Source of the DNA: Lachnospiraceae bacterium UBA5895
GTDB lineage: Bacteria; Bacillota; Clostridia; Lachnospirales; Lachnospiraceae
DNA: 35,511 bases
Reading direction: 5' to 3'
NCBI GenBank assembly: GCA_002431915.1
Contig: DJEP01000051.1
Span: forward strand, 1-35,511
Made by a program: the position numbers and the translations under genes. Positions 28,371-35,511 of the stretch are shown piece after piece. Every line of letters starts with the position of its first letter. The stretch's first letter is position 1. Under the pieces are notes generated by a model. That model worked only from the letters and a program-made list of their open reading frames with translations. It ran no database searches and was not told the origin of the DNA.

Positions 28371-30728
28371 ATGGCAGACAGAGTAAAAGGAATAACAATA
28401 AAACTGAATGGAGAGACAACAGGCCTTTCAAAAGCACTGCAGGGCGTCAATAAAGAAATCAGTTCTACACAGAGGGAACTGAGGGATGTTGAACGCCTGC
28501 TCAAACTGGATCCGACGAATACAGAGCTGCTCGGGCAGAAACAGAAATTGCTTGGAAATGCTGTGTCAGATACAAAAGAAAAGTTGCAGACGTTACGGAC
28601 AGCAGCTGAGCAGGCAAATGACGCACTGGCCAATGGAGACATTGCACAAGAACAGTTTGATTCTCTACAAAGAGAAATCGCGGACACTGAACAGAAACTG
28701 CAGGGGTTGCAGAAGGAAAGTAAGAACGCAGGGAGTGTAGCTTCCCAGGTATTGGCAGCAGTAGGCGACAAACTCCATGAGGTTGGGGGGAAAGTATCCG
28801 ATGTAGGAAAAAAATTCCTGCCGGTAACAGGCGCTTTGACAGGAGTTGGAGCGGCTTCCGTGAAAACGGCAGCAGATTTTGACACAGCAATGTCAAATGT
28901 CAAAGCATTATCAGGTGCAGGAGAAGAAGATTTTCAGAGGCTGAGAGACGCAGCTTTGGAAATGGGTGAGAAAACAGCCTTTTCTGCAAGTGAAGCGGCC
29001 GACGCTTTGGGATATATGGCTTTGGCAGGCTGGGATTCCGACAAATCTATTGAGGCACTGCCGGCTGTCCTGAGTCTGGCAGCAGCTTCGGGCATGGAAC
29101 TGGCGGCTGCATCTGATATGGTGACGGACTATCTGTCAGCATTTGGAATGGAAGCAAATCAGGCGGCTTATCTCAGTGATATCCTGGCATTTGCACAGGC
29201 AAACAGCAATACCAGTGCGGAACAACTGGGAGATGCTTATAAAAACTGTGCGGCGAATCTGCACGCGGCAGGACAGGACGTTGAGACAGTTACAAGTCTT
29301 CTGGAGGCAATGGCCAACCAGGGAACCAAAGGCGGAGAAGCCGGTACTTCTCTGGCGGCAATCATGCGCGACATCACACAAAAAATGGATGATGGTGCTA
29401 TCAAGATCGGAGATACAACGGTAGCTGTGCAGGACGCGCAGGGAAACTTCCGGGATTTGACAGATGTATTGAAAGATGTTGAAACGGCAACTGACGGAAT
29501 GGGAAGCGCAGAGAAAGCAGCGGCTCTGTCGGCTACATTTACCTCAGATTCTACAAAAGGACTGAATCAGATATTTACGGAGGGCGTCGATACCGTAGCC
29601 GGATATGAAAAGGCGTTGAAAAATGCAGGCGGGACAGCTGAGGAACAGGCTGATACAAAACTGGATAATCTCAATGGTCAGATGACTCTGCTCAGTTCTG
29701 CAGTAGAGGGAGCCGCCATCTCGATTGGAGAGACACTGATACCGATGATATCGGGCCTTGTGAACTGGATTAACGGACTCGTGGACAAGTTTAATGGCCT
29801 GGATGAAGACCAGAAGCAGATGATCGTAATGATTGGACTAGTAGTGGCAGCAATTGGACCGGCTTTAATCATTATCGGGAATCTGATATCAATTCTTGGG
29901 ACAGTGTCAACGATGATAAGTACGGTGTCGACAGTGATGAATAATATGTCAACAGTGATGAATAATGCATCAAATGTGATGAATTTTATAGCAGCAAATC
30001 CAATTATTCTGTTAATTGCTGCAATCGTTGCCCTTGTTACAGCGATTGCATTATGTGGGGATCAGATACAGGAAAAAATACAGGCACTGGATGATTTTCT
30101 GCAGAATATATTCGTCACAGATTGGACAAATGTGTTTGGCCCTGTCCTGGGAGAGGCGTTGAATTCCTTCCTTGCCAATGTGAAAAATATATGGGATTCA
30201 CTCAAAAGTATACTGGACGGAATTATAGATTTTATCCGAGGAGTATTCACAGGAGACTGGGAGCGGGCATGGAAGGGATTGAAGGAGCTTGTTTCAGGAA
30301 TATTCGGAGGGCTTGAGGCAGTGATAAAGACTCCGTTGAATGCAGTTATCGGTCTCCTGAATGGAATGATCGGAAAGGTCAACAGCGTCATCAATAAAAT
30401 CAACAGTATCCACATCACCAATCCATTTTCAGGAGAATCCTACGGATTCAGCATACCAAGCCTGAATAAGGTGCCGTACCTTGCAAAAGGAGGAATCCTG
30501 TCATCGGGTTCTGCAGTAGTAGGTGAAGCAGGCCCGGAGCTCCTGACGATGGCAGGAAATCGTGCAGTTGTACAGCCGCTTACGAATCAGACGACAAACC
30601 ACACGGAGATGGGTGGAGTCAGTATCTATGTATATGGGGCTCCTGGACAGGATGTGAGCAAGCTCGCAGATATAATCGAGGACAGGATAGCGGAAAAGGT
30701 TGAGCGGAAAGGAGCGGTGTTCGGATGA
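28371..30728 (+). CDS. Tape measure protein
   Basis: The 785-aa protein has an N-terminal coiled coil (LSKALQGVNKEISSTQRELR), a TP901-type core (SAFGMEANQAAYLSDILAFA, ANQGTKGGEAGTSLAAIMRD), two hydrophobic segments (about residues 484-508 and 536-562) and VVGEAGPELLTMAG at the end. It sets tail length, and the hydrophobic part may enter the membrane. I start it at 28371, after AAAAGGGTGAG. Confidence 0.95.
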   Translation: MADRVKGITIKLNGETTGLSKALQGVNKEISSTQRELRDVERLLKLDPTNTELLGQKQKLLGNAVSDTKEKLQTLRTAAEQANDALANGDIAQEQFDSLQREIADTEQKLQGLQKESKNAGSVASQVLAAVGDKLHEVGGKVSDVGKKFLPVTGALTGVGAASVKTAADFDTAMSNVKALSGAGEEDFQRLRDAALEMGEKTAFSASEAADALGYMALAGWDSDKSIEALPAVLSLAAASGMELAAASDMVTDYLSAFGMEANQAAYLSDILAFAQANSNTSAEQLGDAYKNCAANLHAAGQDVETVTSLLEAMANQGTKGGEAGTSLAAIMRDITQKMDDGAIKIGDTTVAVQDAQGNFRDLTDVLKDVETATDGMGSAEKAAALSATFTSDSTKGLNQIFTEGVDTVAGYEKALKNAGGTAEEQADTKLDNLNGQMTLLSSAVEGAAISIGETLIPMISGLVNWINGLVDKFNGLDEDQKQMIVMIGLVVAAIGPALIIIGNLISILGTVSTMISTVSTVMNNMSTVMNNASNVMNFIAANPIILLIAAIVALVTAIALCGDQIQEKIQALDDFLQNIFVTDWTNVFGPVLGEALNSFLANVKNIWDSLKSILDGIIDFIRGVFTGDWERAWKGLKELVSGIFGGLEAVIKTPLNAVIGLLNGMIGKVNSVINKINSIHITNPFSGESYGFSIPSLNKVPYLAKGGILSSGSAVVGEAGPELLTMAGNRAVVQPLTNQTTNHTEMGGVSIYVYGAPGQDVSKLADIIEDRIAEKVERKGAVFG

Positions 30729-31429
30729 TTGGTTCATTTTGGTTTGACGGAATCAATAGCAGAGACAGAGGAATATATGTGTCCGGATCAGGGACATTTG
30801 ACTCTCCGGAGCCGGATATCGAAAAAATAGAAGTGCCGGGAAAATCAGGTGATCTATTGGTCGATAAAAACCGTTATAAAAATGTGTCACTTACATACCC
30901 GGCATTCATTCGTACACAATTCAAAGAATTGACGGATATTGCAAGGCAGTGGCTTCTCGCAGAAAAAGGGTACAGACGACTGGAAGATACTTATCATCCG
31001 GATGAATACCGAAAAGCCAGATTTTCTGGACCAATAAACTTTGATGTACGATTCTTGAACCTGTCAGGAGAATGTGATCTTGTCTTCGACTGCAAACCAC
31101 AGAGATATTTGAAAATCGGAGAAAATACAATTAAGGCATCCGGAAAATTGGAACTGTATAATCCGACAGATTTCCCGGCAGAACCATTGATTCGGGTATA
31201 TGGAACATCTGGAACCCTGTATGTAGGGGACCAGATAATTCAAATCAATGCCATAGATGGTTATATAGATCTGGACAGTGAGACCCAGAATGCGTTCAAA
31301 GGTGCGGTTAATTGCAATGGCAATATTGTGCTAACAGATCTTCCTACGCTTCCGGCAGGAAAAACGGGAATCCGTACAGAAGGGAAAATAACAGGGTATG
31401 AAATAACCCCGAGGTGGTGGAGAATATGA
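30725..31429 (+). CDS. Distal tail protein (Dit)
   Basis: The 234-aa protein begins with GSFWFDGINSRDRGIYVSGS and contains KIEVPGKSGDLLVDKNRYKN, the Siphovirus tail component pattern, and a galectin-like second half (PLIRVYGTSGTLYVGDQII). It forms the baseplate hub. It overlaps both neighbours by four bases. Confidence 0.92.
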   Translation: MIGSFWFDGINSRDRGIYVSGSGTFDSPEPDIEKIEVPGKSGDLLVDKNRYKNVSLTYPAFIRTQFKELTDIARQWLLAEKGYRRLEDTYHPDEYRKARFSGPINFDVRFLNLSGECDLVFDCKPQRYLKIGENTIKASGKLELYNPTDFPAEPLIRVYGTSGTLYVGDQIIQINAIDGYIDLDSETQNAFKGAVNCNGNIVLTDLPTLPAGKTGIRTEGKITGYEITPRWWRI

Positions 31430-33705
31430 TACCTGTTTTGTATGAAACAAATACAATGGAATTTGTGACCAATGGAATTGGTAAGCTTGCTTCTGCAATC
31501 TCATGCACGGTAACTGAAGAAAGAAATGGAAGTTATGAACTGGAAATGACGTATCCAATCACGGGAGTCTTATATGTGGAATTGCAGTTATCAAGAATTA
31601 TATGGGCAGTTCCTGCTGATGGGAAAAGTGGACAGGGCTTCCGAATCTATAAAATAACGAGACCAATTGGCGGAGTTGTTACGGTGTATGCGGAGCATGT
31701 GAGCTACCAGCTGGCCAGTATACCGGTATCAAAATTTTCAGCAGCAAGTGCGGCAGCAGCAATGGTAGGATTGAAGGACCATGCGGCTGCAAATTGTCCG
31801 TTCACTTTTTGGACGGATGTGACAACTGCAGGAACATTTGAAGTAGAAGAACCGGCCGGGATCCGTGCAAAGCTGGGTGGGTCAGAAGGATCTGTACTGG
31901 ATGTGTTCGGTGGAGAATATGAGTGGGATAACTATACAGTAAGACTGAAGGCGAGACGTGGAAGAGACAGTGGAGTTGTTCTGAAGTATGGAAAAAATAT
32001 CACAGATCTGAAACAGGAAGAAAATATCACGAACACCGTGACGGGAATCTATCCATACTGGAAGAAGGATGATACCTATGTGGAACTGACGCAGAAGGTG
32101 GTGCTTTCGGACAAGGCAGGAAATTATCCATATCCAAGAATAACAGTAGTAGACTGCTCCAGTGAATTTGAAGAAGAACCAACACAGGATGAACTTCTGA
32201 AGTGGGCGCAGAAGTATGTCAAGAAGACGGGAATAGGAATTCCGTTAGTAAGCATCGATGTTTCTTTTGTGGCATTATGGCAGACAGAAGAATATAAGAA
32301 CATAGCGCCGTTAGAAAGAGTGAATCTGTGTGATACAGTCCTGATTGAATATGAAAAACTGGGGGTAAGCGCAAAAGCGAAGGTTATCAAGACGGTGTAT
32401 AACGTTTTGCTTGACAGGTATGACTCTGTCAGCATCGGTGATGCAAAGGCGAGTCTATCAGGAACGATAGCAGCACAGCAACAGTCGCTGGAAAGTAAAC
32501 CATCTGTGAGCTTCCTGCAGGAAGCGGTAAATAATGCCACCAAATGGATCACAGGAACAAATGGCGGGTATGTAGTACTACATAAAAACGGAAATGATCA
32601 GCCATATGAGATGCTGATCATGAACACAGATGACATTAATACAGCGACGGAAGTCTGGCGATGGAACAAAGGCGGACTAGGATATTCCTCTAATGGTTAT
32701 AACGGTCCATATGCTACCGCAATCACGCAGGACGGGCATATTGTGGCTGATTTTATTACAACTGGGACAATGCTTGCGAACATTATAAAAGGCGGCATTT
32801 TGACGCTGGGAGGGCCGCAGAATGGTAACGGAGCATGTAAGGTTGTAGATGCTTCCGGAAACATTATTGCAGAAATTAATCTGGGAGGAATCACAGCCAT
32901 AAAAGGAAAGATCGGCGGCTGGACTATTGGGCAGAATGATATATCAAATGATACCAGTGCTTACAAAGTGTACCTTGGAAACGGGACAAATGCGAATAAA
33001 GATTTTATTGTACTGGAATTAAAGAAAAGTGATGGAAGCCTAATGTATCCTTTCTGGATCAGAGCAGACGGACGGATTGGAATTAATCTGGTTGAACAGG
33101 ATCCAAATACACCGGCGATTACCATGGGAAACACCGATGGTGGAGAAATGAGCATGGGCGGTTATGGTTTTAAGGTTGATTATGGAGGTGATTATGCAGA
33201 ACTGTATTATAACCAGAAAGACAGTATTGCCAGACTCACGTTGGGAAAAAGTTCAGGAGAAAAAGTAAGAATTGACTCTGATGGAATGATTCAGACACGT
33301 TATGGCAAAAAAGGAAGTGCGACACCCAATGTTCATATTAACAGCGCAGGCACGATTTTGGAGTGTGGTTCATCATCAAGACGGTACAAACACAATGAAT
33401 CTACAGAGTTGGAAGCGATTGATCCGCATAAACTGTATAAACTTCCGGTTAAGACATATAAGTATAATGACGATTATCTGTCGGAAGATGACCCCAGACA
33501 TGGACAGACTTTTATCGGATTTATTGCTGAAGACGTACAGGAAATTTATGAGCCGGCTGTCGATTACGATGATCAGGGTCAGCCGGAATCCTGGAATAGT
33601 AGAGTGATTGTTCCGACGCTACTCAAATTGGTGCAGGAACAAAATGAACGTCTGAAAGAATTGGAGGAATGGAAGAATGAAGTTATATCTGCCGATAACG
33701 GTTGA
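31426..33705 (+). CDS. Tail-associated protein (Tal) with S74 chaperone domain
   Basis: The 759-aa protein combines an N-terminal Tal/prophage tail endopeptidase-like domain (residues about 1-370, with LTLGG-type beta repeats after it) and a C-terminal intramolecular chaperone of peptidase family S74. The latter carries SSSRRYKHNES (about residue 650) with the Ser/Lys self-cleavage dyad, TFIGFIAEDVQEIYEPAVDY and a final coiled coil. The chaperone trimerises the fibre and is then cut off. I start it at the ATG overlapping the Dit stop; GTG 31414 is an alternative. Confidence 0.88.
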   Translation: MIPVLYETNTMEFVTNGIGKLASAISCTVTEERNGSYELEMTYPITGVLYVELQLSRIIWAVPADGKSGQGFRIYKITRPIGGVVTVYAEHVSYQLASIPVSKFSAASAAAAMVGLKDHAAANCPFTFWTDVTTAGTFEVEEPAGIRAKLGGSEGSVLDVFGGEYEWDNYTVRLKARRGRDSGVVLKYGKNITDLKQEENITNTVTGIYPYWKKDDTYVELTQKVVLSDKAGNYPYPRITVVDCSSEFEEEPTQDELLKWAQKYVKKTGIGIPLVSIDVSFVALWQTEEYKNIAPLERVNLCDTVLIEYEKLGVSAKAKVIKTVYNVLLDRYDSVSIGDAKASLSGTIAAQQQSLESKPSVSFLQEAVNNATKWITGTNGGYVVLHKNGNDQPYEMLIMNTDDINTATEVWRWNKGGLGYSSNGYNGPYATAITQDGHIVADFITTGTMLANIIKGGILTLGGPQNGNGACKVVDASGNIIAEINLGGITAIKGKIGGWTIGQNDISNDTSAYKVYLGNGTNANKDFIVLELKKSDGSLMYPFWIRADGRIGINLVEQDPNTPAITMGNTDGGEMSMGGYGFKVDYGGDYAELYYNQKDSIARLTLGKSSGEKVRIDSDGMIQTRYGKKGSATPNVHINSAGTILECGSSSRRYKHNESTELEAIDPHKLYKLPVKTYKYNDDYLSEDDPRHGQTFIGFIAEDVQEIYEPAVDYDDQGQPESWNSRVIVPTLLKLVQEQNERLKELEEWKNEVISADNG

Positions 33706-34315
33706 TCTCTATAATGTTTATCCGTTACGGGTACTGAATCTGCAGCAGAATAATGTAGGCCGTGGAGCATTGATCACTCTTACGGCTGCAGGAGCTGTGA
33801 TCGTACCTGATTCAGAATCCATGTATGTATATGCGAAGAAATCGGATGAGACTGTGGTGTACAATACATGCACGTTGAAAGATAACCAGATTCAGGTAGA
33901 TTTTGATGAACAGATGACGGTTGAGTCTGGGATATTGCAGGTAGAACTGCAGATGGTAGACACTTCCGGAAACAATATCACAACGCCGATCTTTCAGGTG
34001 AATGTCCAGAAATCTAATATTGATTATCAGAAGATAACCAGTCAGGACAGCTTTCAGGCATTAATAGATGCTTTGACAGAAGCGAAAAAAATAATTCCAT
34101 ACAGGGAAAAAGGATGGTTTCACATCAGAAATGGTGATAGTGATACGTCAATCAAGACGTATGTAGGAACGTATAGTGTAATTCCGCAAGCAACAGAGCA
34201 GATACTGGAGACGGAAGGAAAGAAAATGGCCGATAATGTAACAATACACGAAGTTGCACGATACGATGTAGCCAATGAAGCGGGTATTACAGTGATTATA
34301 GGAGGAAATAAATAA
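33677..34315 (+). CDS. Baseplate upper protein, BppU N-terminal type
   Basis: The 212-aa protein opens with the BppU-like fold (LRVLNLQQNNVGRGALITLT, ESMYVYAKKSDETVVYNTCT, ESGILQVELQMVDTSGNNIT). It links receptor-binding parts to the baseplate. The tail (GTYSVIPQATEQILETEGKK, MADNVTIHEV) resembles repeats of fibre proteins. It overlaps Tal by 29 bases. Confidence 0.82.
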   Translation: MKLYLPITVDLYNVYPLRVLNLQQNNVGRGALITLTAAGAVIVPDSESMYVYAKKSDETVVYNTCTLKDNQIQVDFDEQMTVESGILQVELQMVDTSGNNITTPIFQVNVQKSNIDYQKITSQDSFQALIDALTEAKKIIPYREKGWFHIRNGDSDTSIKTYVGTYSVIPQATEQILETEGKKMADNVTIHEVARYDVANEAGITVIIGGNK

Positions 34316-34887
34316 TGGCAAATAGTAAGATTGTATATTTTGGTGAGACGCTGATGGATCTGACTGGTGATAGTGTTACACCTGCAGATCTGAAATTGGG
34401 TGTTACGGCCCATGATAAAACAGGTGCTGCAATAACTGGAACAAATACTAACGATGCAAATACATCAGATGCAACAGCCGCAGCTGCAGAAATTTTGAAA
34501 GGTAAGACGGGATATGTGGCTGGCAAAAAGGTAACAGGTACAATGCCAAATAATGGGGCGATAACTGGATCTATTGCATCCAAAACAGGTGAATATACAG
34601 TGCCAATGGGATTTCATGATGGAAGTGGTACAGTTGCTATCGCATCTGAGGAGCAGGATAAGCTGATTGCTGGGAACATTAAACAGGGAGTGTCTATCTT
34701 AGGAGTGACAGGTACCTACGCAGGAGAAACGGCAAAGCTCCAGAAGAAGACAGTAACTCCCAAAACGACAGATCAAACGATTACCTCTGATGAAGGATAC
34801 GATGCTTTAGGTTCTGTCGTCGTCAGCAAAATTCCTTATGCGGAGAGTGAGAATGCAGCTGGGGGAACCACTGTTACAATTGGATAG
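34315..34887 (+). CDS. Tail fibre-like repeat protein A
   Basis: The 190-aa protein has glycine- and threonine-rich fibre repeats (GYVAGKKVTGTMPNNGAITG, KQGVSILGVTGTYAG). Its first 45 residues are paralogous to 34901-35125. It lies among receptor-binding genes, so a baseplate or fibre role is likely. Its start shares an A with the BppU stop codon. Confidence 0.78.
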   Translation: MANSKIVYFGETLMDLTGDSVTPADLKLGVTAHDKTGAAITGTNTNDANTSDATAAAAEILKGKTGYVAGKKVTGTMPNNGAITGSIASKTGEYTVPMGFHDGSGTVAIASEEQDKLIAGNIKQGVSILGVTGTYAGETAKLQKKTVTPKTTDQTITSDEGYDALGSVVVSKIPYAESENAAGGTTVTIG

Positions 34888-34900
34888 GAGCGAGAAAGAT

Positions 34901-35125
34901 ATGGCAGCGAGTAAGGTTAGCTATTATGGAAAAGTATTAATTGATCTGACACAGGATACTGTCACAGCGGAAAAATTAGCAAAAGGAGTTACAGCGCATG
35001 GGAAAGATGGAGCTGTAATAACTGGCACTATGGAAATCGTTAAAGAAGGAAAATGGATGAAAATTCCTGCAGGAATAGGAAAATATGAAGAACAGTACAT
35101 CCATGCACAAGGAGGAAACAGATAA
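34901..35125 (+). CDS. Small fibre-like protein B, paralogue of A
   Basis: The 74-aa protein (SKVSYYGKVLIDLTQDTVTA, KGVTAHGKDGAVITGTM) duplicates the N-terminus of protein A (SKIVYFGETLMDLTGDSVTP, LGVTAHDKTGAAITGT), then ends in an unrelated 30 residues. ATAGGAG precedes the ATG, with a spacing of about ten bases. Confidence 0.75.
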   Translation: MAASKVSYYGKVLIDLTQDTVTAEKLAKGVTAHGKDGAVITGTMEIVKEGKWMKIPAGIGKYEEQYIHAQGGNR

Positions 35126-35511
35126 TGGAAGCACCCGCAACAAATAGATTACCTAATACATTGGGATATGTATATGATGAAGAGGATTCATATACAAGAT
35201 TTGAAGATGAAGAAGCCAGAGCAATGGTGTCAGCTGCATATAATTCAGCACAATCATATGCAGCTGGAGATCTGTGTGTCTATAACAACAAGATGTGGAA
35301 AGCAACAAAAGCAACAAGCGGGACCTGGGATGCAACAGCGTGGAAGGAGACAACGCTGGCAGAAGTCAATGCAGGAATGAGGTCAGATATAACCAATCTA
35401 ACTGAAGAAACCAGAGCAATGGTGTCAGATGCATATAATTCAGCACAATCATATGCAGTTGGAGATCTGTGTATCTATAACAACAAACTGTGGAAAGCAA
35501 CAAAAGCAACA
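35125..35511 (+). CDS. Receptor-binding/tail fibre protein, partial
   Basis: The frame is open from ATG 35125 (after AAGGAGG) to the end of the window, 129 codons. It carries two copies of a carbohydrate-binding-module-like segment (SYAAGDLCVYNNKMWKATKA and SYAVGDLCIYNNKLWKATKA) separated by a short helical linker. This module type is common in phage fibres. The C-terminus is outside the window. Confidence 0.82.
   Translation, partial: MEAPATNRLPNTLGYVYDEEDSYTRFEDEEARAMVSAAYNSAQSYAAGDLCVYNNKMWKATKATSGTWDATAWKETTLAEVNAGMRSDITNLTEETRAMVSDAYNSAQSYAVGDLCIYNNKLWKATKAT
35212..35511 (+). repeat. Tandem 195-nt in-frame repeats in the fibre gene
   Basis: The sequence from 35212 recurs from 35407 with few changes, giving a 65-residue period. 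The second unit runs off the window, so more copies may follow. Confidence 0.88.

Noticed and set aside
35212..35511. Diversity-generating retroelement variable repeat
   Set aside because: The repeats differ at scattered bases, not mainly at template A positions, and no reverse transcriptase is present in the window.

Overview
The window is the left and central part of an integrated Siphoviridae-type prophage in a Clostridia host, most likely Lachnospiraceae. This is inferred from strong AGGAGG ribosome binding sites, moderate GC, and protein families typical of gut Firmicutes (P27-type small terminase, PcfJ, Lar-like and SleB-like proteins, BppU, S74 tail chaperone). The first 20 bases are the 3' end of a host tRNA, which is the probable left attachment site. 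The right end of the prophage lies beyond the window.

Bases 83-7500 form the lysogeny and accessory block, mostly on the minus strand. It holds a tyrosine integrase, a broken Abi-type gene that keeps its upstream RNA and promoter, an IS1202-like insertion with a 28-bp target duplication, a class II Fic protein, and an unlisted 28-aa type I toxin with a convergent antisense-type RNA. It continues with HicA/HicB plus a lone HicB, an ImmA-like protein, a probable BECR-fold nuclease and the XRE repressor. Two 78-nt copies of an unknown cloverleaf-like RNA are embedded here. One has its own consensus promoter and intrinsic terminator.

Bases 7500-20300 are the early region on the plus strand. A divergent promoter pair with CAAG/CTTG half-sites leads into a Cro-like gene, a reverse-oriented membrane-protein cassette and an Xis-like gene. 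Next come about 630 bases without a gene but dense in hairpins and pseudoknots, then a CAT-anticodon tRNA. That layout resembles phage-borne giant RNAs of the ROOL/GOLLD type. Replication appears to rest on a HUH endonuclease. RNase H-like, PcfK-like and PcfJ-like proteins follow, and I see no helicase, primase or polymerase. A sigma-like late regulator, a second tyrosine recombinase, a palindrome-controlled small-peptide/RHH cassette and an HNH protein complete this block.

Bases 20337 to the end are the late operon in canonical HK97-like order: TerS, TerL, portal, ClpP-like protease, capsid with a C-terminal Ig-like domain, connectors, tail tube, frameshifted tail chaperones, tape measure, Dit, Tal with an S74 chaperone, BppU and repeat-rich fibre proteins. 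The last gene runs off the window. Lysis genes are not visible.
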